Origin: a bacterium
GTDB taxonomy: Bacteria > Bacillota > Clostridia > Oscillospirales > Oscillospiraceae
Direction: 5' to 3'
DNA length: 51,662 bases
NCBI GenBank assembly: GCA_004560375.1
Contig: SFVC01000013.1
Location: 1-51,662 of the forward strand
Shown in pieces: positions 17,205 through 24,868 of this stretch. The notes beneath the pieces were generated by a model, which saw nothing but the letters and a program-made list of their open reading frames with translations, ran no database searches and was not told where the DNA came from. The position numbers and the translations under genes are program-made. Position 1 is the first letter of the stretch. Every line of letters begins with the position of its first letter.

Positions 17205-17741
17205 TTACGTCCCCGCCTTTCCATGGATTGCCCGGTCAATCCGGGCGATATACACCGCGATCAGCTTGCTGAATCCGTAGTCGTACAGCAAAAACACCAC
17301 GTTTGCCGCCCCGTACAGGATCCAGACCGAGCCGCCCAGAGCCTGGGGCAAGGAGTCCAGCACCGCCCCGGCCATCGTCAGATAGATCAGGGTAAAGGCG
17401 GCGTTGAAAAAGGCCAGCTTCAGCAGGTATTCCACCGGCCTGCGCCGCAGCCCCTCAATGAGGGACTTCACCATGGGGTACAGCCCGAACAGCGCCCCGA
17501 ACAGCAGCACGCAGAATTTGTCCGGCACCAGCAAAAAGGCCAGGATGGACACGCCCGCCCAGCACAAGAGTCCCGCCTTCATCCCCACCGAGATCACAGC
17601 CAACCCAGGCAGCAGGCCCGCCGCCGCCACGATCCCCCAGTTCCCCGTGGGGGCGATGGAGCCGATGTAAACCAGAAGCAGGGCCAGCGCCCCTAAAATG
17701 GCGGGGTAGGCCACCGTCACCGCCGTGTTTTTTCGTCTCAT
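17205..17741 (-). CDS. Uncharacterised multi-pass membrane protein
   Basis: I do not recognise a named family. The 178-aa protein has about five or six hydrophobic helices (roughly 9-27, 35-52, 55-72, 76-92, 107-126, 137-156), a basic cytosolic loop (GLRRRP) and a basic C-terminus, and resembles small ECF-type S components in size and hydrophobicity only. It lies one base after the DnaJ-like gene and 4 bases before yicC, so it is co-expressed with the DUF5685-DnaJ pair and the cdaA operon. No function is assigned. Confidence 0.75.
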   Translation of the reverse strand: MRRKNTAVTVAYPAILGALALLLVYIGSIAPTGNWGIVAAAGLLPGLAVISVGMKAGLLCWAGVSILAFLLVPDKFCVLLFGALFGLYPMVKSLIEGLRRRPVEYLLKLAFFNAAFTLIYLTMAGAVLDSLPQALGGSVWILYGAANVVFLLYDYGFSKLIAVYIARIDRAIHGKAGT

Positions 17742-17742
17742 A

Positions 17743-18351
17743 TCAGCGGCAGCCCCCGCACAGGCAGTTCATGCACATCATTGTAGTGCAGCAATCCAAG
17801 CCGTCGCACTGGGTCCCCACCATATCCGGCTGGTAGCCGTAGCCGCCCCGCTGCATCATGTTGAACGCCTGCCGGTACTCCATATTCCCCGGATCCATCT
17901 GGACGGCGATCTGGTAGTTCTGCCGGGCCTCGTCCAGCCAGCCCCGGCGGTAGGCGATGCTCCCCATCAGGAAGTACCACTCCCCGTTCCGGGAGGGCGC
18001 GCCCTGCAGCAGCTGCTCCGCCCCCTCCAGATCGTTGCGTTGGATGGCCGACCGGGCCTGGCTGAACAGACCGGCCCCGCCGCCCTGCCGCTGCTGTTGC
18101 TGCTGATAGGCGGATCCGCCGCCATATCCGTAGCCATAGCCGCCCTGGGCGGATCCGCCGCCGGTTCGCCCCTTCGTGATGGCGTCATAGGCCTCGTTGA
18201 TCTCCTTCATCTTCTCCTCGGCCAGATCGGACAGGGGGTTGTTCTGATAGTTGTCCGGGTGGTACTTCCGGGCCAGCTCCCGATAGGCCCTCTTGATCTC
18301 GTCGTCACTGGCGTCAGGGCTGATGCCCAGCACCTCATAGGGATCTCTCAT
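17743..18351 (-). CDS. DnaJ-domain protein with TPR-like repeats and Cys-rich tail
   Basis: The 202-aa protein begins with a J-domain (about 2-62: DPYEVLGISPDASDDEIKRA, with HPD at about 31-33), which would stimulate an Hsp70 ATPase. A Gly/Tyr/Gln-rich linker (about 66-100) follows, then one or two TPR-like units (about 98-165, WYFLMGSIAYRRGWLDEA). It ends in a dense Cys tail with eight or so cysteines in the last 25 residues (CDGLDCC, CMNCLCGGC), suggesting a metal site. It lacks the Gly/Phe and CxxCxGxG domains of true DnaJ. No dnaK is nearby. The start overlaps the DUF5685 gene by 17 bases, so the two are likely partners. Confidence 0.85.
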   Translation of the reverse strand: MRDPYEVLGISPDASDDEIKRAYRELARKYHPDNYQNNPLSDLAEEKMKEINEAYDAITKGRTGGGSAQGGYGYGYGGGSAYQQQQQRQGGGAGLFSQARSAIQRNDLEGAEQLLQGAPSRNGEWYFLMGSIAYRRGWLDEARQNYQIAVQMDPGNMEYRQAFNMMQRGGYGYQPDMVGTQCDGLDCCTTMMCMNCLCGGCR

Positions 18352-19219
18352 GCGGCTTTCTCCTTGTCTGTCTCATTTCGTTCCAACAGCCGTCCAGCAC
18401 CGCGCGCTGTACCGCCGGCAGGCCGAGGTAGAGTATATTTTCCACAATGGGCGTCCAGCGCCCCAGCTCCATCAGGTTGGCGGCGGAACCCGCCAGCCGC
18501 AGGGAATGGCTGGCGGTGGTTTCCAGGTAGTCCCGCTCCTCCCTGGCCCTGCCCTGAAACCGGGCGTCCAACGGGTTGTACCGTCCCCGCTTTCCGTCCT
18601 CGTCCAGATCGTCCCAGGCGTCCATCAGATAAATCCACCGGCCCACGTGGTACAGCAGCTCCCCCAGCGCCCGCCCCATGGGGCTGTCCGCCGGATAGAC
18701 GCAGGCGGCGTGGGAGAGAATCCCCGCAAAGGCGTCCGCCGCCCGATCCAGCTCCGGCGAGCGCTCCCGCTCCATCCGGCCCAGGCAGGCCAGCCCCTCC
18801 CGCACCTGCCGGTCAAACCCGGGCTGGGCGCGGGCCGCGCGGCGGTAGGCCCGCCGGAACAGCCGCCGCAGCAGCCGGTAGGGCAGCCCGGTCACCGGCC
18901 CGTGATCCGCCACGTCGTCGGACAACTTGTGCCAGGTGAGGATCAGGCTCTCGTCGGCGGCGTCGTACAGCCGTCCCCCACTCAGGCAGGCCCGGGGCTT
19001 CCGCCAGGGGCGGGCGGGGCACCGGCGGCAGGAGGGCCTGTCCGCCTCCCCCGCCGCCAGCAAAATGGCCAGAAAAGTAAAGTCATACTGTAGGGTGAAC
19101 CGGGCCAGCCAGCCGTGCCGATCCCCCAGAGCGTGGCACAGCCCACAGTAGGCGCTCTGGTATGCCTCCCGCTGCTCCTCGTCCAACCGATCCAGGACGG
19201 GGCGGACATAGCCGAACAC
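18335..19219 (-). CDS. DUF5685 family protein with isoprenoid-synthase-like Asp motifs
   Basis: The 294-aa protein fits DUF5685 (start MFGYVRPVLD, then YCGLCHALG). Seen in the sequence: cysteines C25, C28, C64, C67 and C78, which could bind metal; an Asp-rich motif SDDVADH at 100-106; and a second one, DAWDDLDED at 200-208 followed by RGRYNP at 211-216. In squalene/phytoene synthases two Asp-rich motifs are similarly spaced in an all-helical fold, and the second reads RDVGEDARRGR. I infer a relationship to that fold; no activity is known to me. The protein is mostly helical and soluble. It lies one base after cdaR and overlaps the DnaJ-like gene. Confidence 0.78.
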   Translation of the reverse strand: MFGYVRPVLDRLDEEQREAYQSAYCGLCHALGDRHGWLARFTLQYDFTFLAILLAAGEADRPSCRRCPARPWRKPRACLSGGRLYDAADESLILTWHKLSDDVADHGPVTGLPYRLLRRLFRRAYRRAARAQPGFDRQVREGLACLGRMERERSPELDRAADAFAGILSHAACVYPADSPMGRALGELLYHVGRWIYLMDAWDDLDEDGKRGRYNPLDARFQGRAREERDYLETTASHSLRLAGSAANLMELGRWTPIVENILYLGLPAVQRAVLDGCWNEMRQTRRKPHERSL

Positions 19220-19220
19220 G

Positions 19221-20519
19221 TCAGCCGCCCTGACCCGCCGGGGTGAGGGACACCACCACGGAATAATAGCTGGCGTTGGCGGGCGGCAGCTCTCCCAGAT
19301 CTCCCTTGGTGCCGGCGCTGTCCAGGTAGATGTCGGCCTGGACGGTGTACGGCCCCGCCGCCGGATCCAGGTTTCGTAGATCCGCCACCACCCGAATATT
19401 CTCCGGGTTCAGTTCGTCCATGAGCTTCTGAGTGCCCCGGATCTCCACGGAAAGCTCCTGGGTCACAATGTCCACGTTCCAGCCCTCCGGCTCGTTGATC
19501 ACCTGGATGTTTTTGGTGACAAAGGTCTGGCTCACCACCCGCTTGGTCACTTTGAAGGTGGCCTTCACCTCCGCCACGCCGCTGAGGTTCTCCAGGTTGT
19601 CATCCAGCGGGATGGCAAACGTGCGCTCATCCTTATCCTTAATCGTGGCCAGATTGATCTCCGCCAGGGTGACGGCCCCCTGGCTCACCAGGGCGTCCAC
19701 CGCGTCCTTGCTTCCCGCCACCGTGATGGTGTCGGTGGTCAGCTCCACCCTCACGTCGTCTACATCCAGCCCGCCGCCGGCGGTGAGCTTTACCTCCAGG
19801 GGGATCTCTGCCATGGCTCGGATGGGAAAGCTGGTATAAACCGTATCCACGTCGCAGGTCACGTTCAGGCCCTCCAGCGGCTCGTCATTGGCCCCGATGA
19901 GCTGGAAGGGGAAACTGTCGTAAACGTTATCCGTCAGGTTTTCCCCGGGAACCGTCACCCGGGCATAGGCCACCTGATTTACCTCCTCTGCCCGGCCGCT
20001 GACTACAATAGTCTCAGGGGAGAACCGGAAGTCATTCTCATTGCCCGCCAGGTAGCCCTGCTCCACGCTGCCCTGGAAGCTGCCCTTGATGGTCACCGCG
20101 CGGCTGAGATACCGTGCCACCTCCAGGGTTACCACGCCCAACCGGGCGTTGCTGGTCACATAGCTCACATCGCTGGAGCTGACGCCGGCGGGCAGATTCG
20201 GGGTATAGGCCAGGGAGTGGCTGCCCTCCTCCCCGATGCCGGATACGTCCACCGTCACCGACAGATCCTCCCTGTTGGCCAGCTTCGCGTGCACCGCGGG
20301 CTTGGCCTGGATGGTCAGGTTGACGGTAACGGCTTCATTGACTACCATCAGCCCCCGATCCCGCAGGATATCCATCCCCCGGAACTCCACCGGCACGTTC
20401 CGATAGGGCATCTGCTGCGGGGTGCCGTCGGTGGAGGTCACGTAGCACCACAGGCCCACCGTGAGGATCACCGACAGCACCATATAGAGCAGCTTGCTGT
20501 CAAGAATCTTCTTTCCCAT
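19221..20519 (-). CDS. cdaR: CdaA regulatory protein CdaR (YbbR-domain protein)
   Basis: CdaR is an extracytoplasmic protein anchored by one N-terminal helix that binds and modulates CdaA. The 432-aa protein (ATG 20519) has a helix at about 8-25 (LYMVLSVILTVGLWCYV) followed by four YbbR-type beta repeats, for example the ones with the MPYRNVPVEFRG and FPIRAMAEIPLEV strands. It overlaps cdaA by 20 bases. In B. subtilis the order cdaA-cdaR-glmM is usual; here glmM is not the next gene, DUF5685 is. Confidence 0.92.
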   Translation of the reverse strand: MGKKILDSKLLYMVLSVILTVGLWCYVTSTDGTPQQMPYRNVPVEFRGMDILRDRGLMVVNEAVTVNLTIQAKPAVHAKLANREDLSVTVDVSGIGEEGSHSLAYTPNLPAGVSSSDVSYVTSNARLGVVTLEVARYLSRAVTIKGSFQGSVEQGYLAGNENDFRFSPETIVVSGRAEEVNQVAYARVTVPGENLTDNVYDSFPFQLIGANDEPLEGLNVTCDVDTVYTSFPIRAMAEIPLEVKLTAGGGLDVDDVRVELTTDTITVAGSKDAVDALVSQGAVTLAEINLATIKDKDERTFAIPLDDNLENLSGVAEVKATFKVTKRVVSQTFVTKNIQVINEPEGWNVDIVTQELSVEIRGTQKLMDELNPENIRVVADLRNLDPAAGPYTVQADIYLDSAGTKGDLGELPPANASYYSVVVSLTPAGQGG

Positions 20520-21399
20520 TGGAATTATCTCCCTTAATGCCCTTAAATACACTGGTCAGCCGGGCCGCGGCGGAAACCGGCTTGTTCTCCTCGTCCACCG
20601 CCGGCATCAGCTCCATACGCAGCAGCCGCTCCAGGGTGTCCGGGGACAGGTGGCGCTTGAGCATCCCGTTCACCGCCACCGAGATGGAGCCCGTCTCCTC
20701 GGAGACGATGGCCACCACCGCGTCGGAATTCTCGCTGACGCCGATGCCCGCCCGGTGGCGCATCCCCAGATCCCGGCTCAGGTTCACGTTACCCGACAGG
20801 GGGAGCATACAGCCCGCCCCCACAATGCGCCCGTTGCGTACAATCACCGCCCCATCGTGGAGGGGCGCCTTGTTCCAGAACAGATTCTTCAGCAGCTCGG
20901 CGGACACCTGGCAGTCCAGGGTGGTGCCCGTCTTGAGCATATCGTCCAGCATGGTGCGCCGTTCAAACACCATCAGAGCCCCCACCTTGTCCCGGGACAT
21001 GGCGGCGTAGGCCTCCACCGTCTCCTTGATGGCGCTCTCCACATCGGTTCCGTAGGTCTCCGCCACAAACAGCTCTTTGAGCTTTCCGCTGCCCATCTGC
21101 TCCAGGAAGCGGCGCAGCTCGGGCTGGAAGATGATGATCAGGGCGATGACGCCCAGCTCCATGGCATTGGTGAGCACAAAGCTCACCACCCGCAGGTGCA
21201 GGACGCTGCTGCTGGACAGCACCATGGCCACCAGCAGGAACACAATAGCCTTCACCACCTGCCCGGAGCGGCTCTTGCGGACAAAACGGAGCAGGTGATA
21301 AATCCCAAAGGCGATGATCGCCATATCCAGAATATCAAAAAAGCCGATGAGCTTCAGATACTCCGGAGCCGACTCCAACGCCTGCCAAATCATATCCAT
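20500..21399 (-). CDS. cdaA: Diadenylate cyclase CdaA
   Basis: CdaA makes cyclic di-AMP from two ATP at the membrane; c-di-AMP controls potassium uptake, osmotic balance and wall homeostasis. The 299-aa protein has three N-terminal helices (about 12-38, 48-66, 72-92), a linker, and the DAC domain with the DGA motif (182-184) and RHR (214-216), both needed for catalysis. ATG at 21399 follows a GAAGGGG-type site; the frame opens 31 codons earlier in the untranslated leader. A good sigma-A promoter lies about 55 bases upstream, making this the first gene of a 17-gene unit. Confidence 0.96.
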   Translation of the reverse strand: MDMIWQALESAPEYLKLIGFFDILDMAIIAFGIYHLLRFVRKSRSGQVVKAIVFLLVAMVLSSSSVLHLRVVSFVLTNAMELGVIALIIIFQPELRRFLEQMGSGKLKELFVAETYGTDVESAIKETVEAYAAMSRDKVGALMVFERRTMLDDMLKTGTTLDCQVSAELLKNLFWNKAPLHDGAVIVRNGRIVGAGCMLPLSGNVNLSRDLGMRHRAGIGVSENSDAVVAIVSEETGSISVAVNGMLKRHLSPDTLERLLRMELMPAVDEENKPVSAAARLTSVFKGIKGDNSNGKEDS

Positions 21400-21454
21400 A
21401 TGCGTCCATCCCCTTCCCGCCGCCCCCGGGCGGAGCATCCGATCAGTTCTTTCT

Positions 21455-21483
21455 ATTATACCGTATCCTCCGGCGGTTGGCAA
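21455..21483 (-). promoter_or_regulatory. Sigma-A promoter of the cdaA-rsgA unit
   Basis: Minus strand: TTGCCA, 17 nt, TATAAT, about 55 bases upstream of the cdaA start. It is the only convincing vegetative promoter I found for the genes down to 5049. Confidence 0.82.
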
Positions 21484-21526
21484 GCAAATCACGGATAAAT
21501 CAAAGAAAGTTCAAAATTTATCCTAC

Positions 21527-21556
21527 AAAAAAGGCGTGGATTTACCACGCCTTTTT
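21527..21556 (-). terminator. Intrinsic terminator of csd
   Basis: GGCGTGG pairs with CCACGCC around a 5-nt loop that contains part of the csd stop codon; the minus strand then reads TTTTTT. It separates csd from the cdaA promoter. Confidence 0.85.
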
Positions 21557-22672
21557 GCCGTCTTTCACAATGCCGCCCAGCGCTTCCGCCGCCCGTTCCA
21601 CCTGCTCGGCGCGGTTAAAGGCGGAAAAGCTGAACCGGACGGTGCCGGTATCCGCCGTCCCCGCCGACCGGTGGGCCAGCGGCGCGCAGTGGAGCCCCGC
21701 CCGCACCGCGATTCCCCGCCGCGCCAGCGCCTCCGCCGTCTCCTCGCAGTCCATACCGTCCACCACGGCGGAGAACAGGCCGCTCTGATCCCGCCCCCGG
21801 TATACGGTCACACCGGGCAGGCGTTCCAGCCGATCCATCATCCGGCAGGCCAAGCTCCGCTCATGGGCGTGAATGCGCTGTGTGCCCTTCCGGGCCACAA
21901 ATTCCATCCCCGCCAGCAGCCCGGCCGCGCCGCACACGTTCTGGGTGCCGGCCTCCAGCCGATCGGGCAGGAAATCCGGCATCTCCTGCCGGATGGACAG
22001 GCTGCCCGTGCCCCCGTAGAGCAGAGGCCGCGCCTCCCCGCCGCACAGCAGCAGCCCGGTGCCCTGGGGGCCGTACAGCCCCTTGTGCCCCGGCATGGCC
22101 ACAAACGCCGCCCCCCAGCCCTCCAAATCCACCGGCAGGATCCCGGCGGACTGGGAAGCGTCCACAATGAGGGGCACGCCCCGCTCCCGGCACAGGGCCG
22201 CAAGGCGCTCCACCGGCTGGATGAAGCCGAACACGTTGGAGACATGGTTGCAGATCACCGCGTCCACCCCGTCCGTGATCTCCCGCTCAAAGGCGGCGTA
22301 CACCCCGTCGGCGTCGAACAGCGGCCCCGCCGCCACCCTGATCTTCACCCCCGGAATGGCGTGGAGGGGCCGGGTCACCGCGTTGTGCTCATAGCCTGAG
22401 ATCACCACTGTCCCGCCGGCAGGCACCAGGGTGTGAATGGCGATATTCAGCCCGTGGGTGGCGTTGGAGGTGAGGGCCACCCGCTCCGGATCCCCCACGT
22501 GAAACAGCTCCGCCGCCCGCTCCCGCGTCCGATAGACCAGATCCGCCGCCCCCATGCCTGCGCCGTAACCGCCCCGGCCCGGGCTGGCCAGATGGGTCAT
22601 GGCCCAGGCGGTGCGGGCAGGGACTGTTTGGGGCTTTTCCAGCGTGGTTGCCGCGCTATCCAGATAGATCAT
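21542..22672 (-). CDS. Class V aminotransferase, cysteine desulfurase-like
   Basis: This PLP enzyme of the cysteine desulfurase family (376 aa) starts MIYLDSAATT, the usual N-terminus. The PLP lysine lies in MPGHKGLYG; the persulfide-forming cysteine is likely in VRAGLHCAPLAHR near residue 340. It would release sulfur (or selenium) from cysteine (or selenocysteine) and leave it as a persulfide for a carrier. ATG at 22672 overlaps the DUF3343 stop (ATGA); the much longer upstream frame is spurious. No iscU/sufU scaffold lies next to it, so a role outside general Fe-S assembly is likely. It is followed by a terminator. Confidence 0.9.
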   Translation of the reverse strand: MIYLDSAATTLEKPQTVPARTAWAMTHLASPGRGGYGAGMGAADLVYRTRERAAELFHVGDPERVALTSNATHGLNIAIHTLVPAGGTVVISGYEHNAVTRPLHAIPGVKIRVAAGPLFDADGVYAAFEREITDGVDAVICNHVSNVFGFIQPVERLAALCRERGVPLIVDASQSAGILPVDLEGWGAAFVAMPGHKGLYGPQGTGLLLCGGEARPLLYGGTGSLSIRQEMPDFLPDRLEAGTQNVCGAAGLLAGMEFVARKGTQRIHAHERSLACRMMDRLERLPGVTVYRGRDQSGLFSAVVDGMDCEETAEALARRGIAVRAGLHCAPLAHRSAGTADTGTVRFSFSAFNRAEQVERAAEALGGIVKDGKKAW

Positions 22673-22923
22673 GCCTTCACCTCGCTGTATTCGCCGTCCG
22701 CCGACTGGAGAAAGACCTGCTTGGGGGCCATCCCCTCCCGGCGCAGCACCATCAACGCGTCGGTGAGCCGCCGTTCCGGGATGCGGACGCAGTAGCCACA
22801 GCCCTCCTTGGAGATCAGCTTGGGGGCGCGGAGCACATATCCGGGGATGCCCGCCCGCTCCAGCACATGGGCGGTGCGCTGGGCGTAGGTCAGCGAGCGG
22901 CAGATGATCAGATAATAAACCAT
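22669..22923 (-). CDS. DUF3343 protein (putative sulfur/selenium carrier)
   Basis: The 84-aa protein matches DUF3343: a small alpha/beta fold with YYLIICRSLTYAQRTAHVL and the GCGYCVRIP motif containing C42 and C45. Members are often found beside class V desulfurase-like genes and selenium genes. The overlap with the desulfurase gene suggests that it accepts its persulfide or selenopersulfide; that is inference. ATG at 22923. No selD or selA is in the window. Confidence 0.85.
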   Translation of the reverse strand: MVYYLIICRSLTYAQRTAHVLERAGIPGYVLRAPKLISKEGCGYCVRIPERRLTDALMVLRREGMAPKQVFLQSADGEYSEVKA

Positions 22924-22979
22924 AAGCCCACCCTTCCTTTCCCGTAGCTTCTGATTGCCCAGAAGAGGGGATACAAATC

Positions 22980-23015
22980 GTCCCCCTCAAGGCCATCCTA
23001 TGCCCTGAGGGGGAC
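22980..23015 (-). other. Hairpin between ispF and the DUF3343 gene
   Basis: GTCCCCCTCAAGGC (22980-22993) pairs with GCCCTGAGGGGGAC (23002-23015) with one mismatch. The minus strand continues CGATTTG, so it lacks a proper U-tract. It may end or attenuate the ispDF transcript. Confidence 0.5.
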
Positions 23016-23028
23016 GCGGGTTCCAGGT

Positions 23029-23502
23029 TCACTTTTCATTGAGGAGAGACACCGCGTGGGCGGCGATCCCCTCTCCCGCCCCGGTAAAGCCCAGGCCCTC
23101 CTCGGTGGTGGCCTTCACGCTCACCCGGCCGGGCTCCACTCCCATGGCGGCGGCCAGCCGTTCCCGCATCTCCGGAATGTGGGGGGCCAGCTTGGGCCGC
23201 TGGGCCAGCACCGTGGCGTCCACGTTGCCCACGGCATATCCGTGCTCCGCCAGCACATCCGCCACCCGACGGAGCAAAAGCAGGCTGTCCGCCCCCGCGT
23301 AGGCCGGGTCGCTGTCCGGGAACAGCCGGCCGATGTCCCCCAGCGCCGCCGCCCCCAGCAGGGCGTCCATCACCGCGTGGGCCAGCACATCCGCGTCCGA
23401 ATGGCCCAGCAGCCCCTTCTCAAAGGGGATCTCCACCCCACCCAGGATCAGCTTCCGCCCCTCCGTCAGGCGGTGCACGTCATATCCATGCCCGATTCTC
23501 AC
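23029..23502 (-). CDS. ispF: 2-C-methyl-D-erythritol 2,4-cyclodiphosphate synthase
   Basis: IspF performs the fifth step of the MEP isoprenoid pathway. The 157-aa protein starts MRIGHGYDVHRL with metal ligands D8 and H10 and has LLGHSDADVLAHA, also in the active site. The GTG start overlaps the ispD stop (GTGA). The ispD-ispF order is common in bacteria. Confidence 0.97.
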   Translation of the reverse strand: MRIGHGYDVHRLTEGRKLILGGVEIPFEKGLLGHSDADVLAHAVMDALLGAAALGDIGRLFPDSDPAYAGADSLLLLRRVADVLAEHGYAVGNVDATVLAQRPKLAPHIPEMRERLAAAMGVEPGRVSVKATTEEGLGFTGAGEGIAAHAVSLLNEK

Positions 23503-24221
23503 AGTACCCTGGCCTCCTCCGACGCCAGCAGCTCCCCGATCTCCAAATCTATGGGGGTGGTGAGCTTGATGTTTCGCTCATCTCCCTGGGTAAGCACCAC
23601 CTTCATGCCCAGCCGCTCCACAGCGGCGCAGTCGTCGGTGATCTCTTCCCCGTCGTCCAGCGCCTTTTGCAGCGCGGCCCGAATCAGGGAGGCGTCAAAC
23701 ACCTGAGGGGTCTGCACCGCATACAGCGACGCCCGATCCGGCGTCTGGGTGACGATCCCGTTTTCCGCCGCCTTGATGGTGTCCTTCACCGGGACAGCGG
23801 GGGCGGCGGCGCCGTTTTGGGCGGCCTGGGCGACGGCGTCCTCAATGACCTGCACGGAGACAAAAGGCCGAGCCCCGTCGTGGATGGCCAGGAGCGGTGT
23901 GTCCTGCCGGGCTTCCAGCGTGCCCAAGCGGGCGGACTGGGTGCGGTTCTCCCCGCCCCGGATCACCTTGGACACTTTGTCCAGCCGGAAGTCCTGGCAC
24001 AGCCGGGCCACCTCGGGCACCAGCTCCTCCCGGGTGACCACCACCACCTCGGCCACGCTGGGGGCCCTCTGGAACGCCTCCACGCAGCGCACGATCACCG
24101 GAACGCCCCCCACCTCCGCCAGCAGCTTATCCAGCCCCATGCGGCTGGACGACCCGGCGGCCACAATCACGGCGGAGCACAGCGCCTCCGGTTCTTTTTT
24201 CTTTTTGTGAAACAGGCCCAT
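23499..24221 (-). CDS. ispD: 2-C-methyl-D-erythritol 4-phosphate cytidylyltransferase
   Basis: IspD attaches CMP to methylerythritol phosphate, third step of the MEP pathway. The 240-aa protein has the nucleotide-binding loop VIVAAGSSSRMGLDKLL and HDGARPF. A short basic N-terminal stretch (HKKKKEP) precedes the fold. ATG at 24221 follows GGAGGGAG; a TTG codon one position upstream is less likely. It starts about 20 bases after the carD terminator. Confidence 0.96.
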   Translation of the reverse strand: MGLFHKKKKEPEALCSAVIVAAGSSSRMGLDKLLAEVGGVPVIVRCVEAFQRAPSVAEVVVVTREELVPEVARLCQDFRLDKVSKVIRGGENRTQSARLGTLEARQDTPLLAIHDGARPFVSVQVIEDAVAQAAQNGAAAPAVPVKDTIKAAENGIVTQTPDRASLYAVQTPQVFDASLIRAALQKALDDGEEITDDCAAVERLGMKVVLTQGDERNIKLTTPIDLEIGELLASEEARVL

Positions 24222-24241
24222 CAAGAATCTCCCTCCCGCGC

Positions 24242-24262
24242 AAAAAGGAGCCCTTCGGCTCC
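24242..24262 (-). terminator. Intrinsic terminator after carD
   Basis: GGAGCC-GAAG-GGCTCC is followed on the minus strand by TTTTT (24242-24246). It stands between carD and ispD, so ispDF needs readthrough or its own promoter. Confidence 0.8.
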
Positions 24263-24277
24263 CTCCCGCTTATCGCT

Positions 24278-24757
24278 TCAGTGGCTCAGCACCGTGTCAA
24301 TGTTTTCCTCCACCGTCTTATAGGGCAGGCTCTGGGCCAGCACCAGCTCGGAGATCAGGATCTGCTTGGCGGTGTGGAGCATCTTCCGCTCCCCGTTGGA
24401 CAGGCCCCGCTGATCCTCCCGGATCAGCAGCCCCTTCACCACCCGGGCCACCTCCAGCAGATCCCCGCTTTTCAGGCGCACCATGTTCTCCCGGTAGCGC
24501 CGGTTCCAGTTCTGGGTCATGTCCACCTCGATGCCTTCCATGGCGTTGAGGAGGCTTTCCGCCTTCTGCCCGGATACCACGGGGCGCACGCCGATCTCCT
24601 GGGTGTTCTCCGTGGGGATCATCACTGTCATGCTGCCCACCGACAGCTTGAGCAGATAGTAGTTCTCCAGCTTTCCCGCCACCTTGCGCTGCACAATGGA
24701 ATCGATCACCCCTGCGCCATGCATGGGATGCACCACCTTGTCCCCTACCTGGTACAC
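24278..24757 (-). CDS. CarD/CdnL-family RNA polymerase-binding regulator
   Basis: CarD-family proteins bind the RNA polymerase beta subunit and stabilise open promoter complexes. The protein is 159 aa and begins (GTG 24757) MYQVGDKVVHPMHGAGVI, the family's N-terminal Tudor-like domain, followed by a helical C-terminal domain. GTG is chosen because AAGGGGG precedes it and the family N-terminus begins there; the upstream frame opens in the leader. carD followed by ispD-ispF is also known from actinobacteria. A sigma-A promoter precedes it and a terminator follows, so it can be a single transcript. Confidence 0.9.
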   Translation of the reverse strand: MYQVGDKVVHPMHGAGVIDSIVQRKVAGKLENYYLLKLSVGSMTVMIPTENTQEIGVRPVVSGQKAESLLNAMEGIEVDMTQNWNRRYRENMVRLKSGDLLEVARVVKGLLIREDQRGLSNGERKMLHTAKQILISELVLAQSLPYKTVEENIDTVLSH

Positions 24758-24797
24758 CTTTTCGCCCCCTTTAGCATATGTATAATATTCCAGAAAT

Positions 24798-24826
24798 AGT
24801 ATACCCTTTTTTTGTTGACAATGCAA
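24798..24826 (-). promoter_or_regulatory. Sigma-A promoter of carD
   Basis: Minus strand: TTGCAT, 17 nt, TATACT, about 40 bases upstream of the GTG start, in an AT-rich stretch. Confidence 0.7.
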
Positions 24827-24868
24827 CCATAAAATTGCGGAATACACAAAATAATTCCACTTCAGAGG

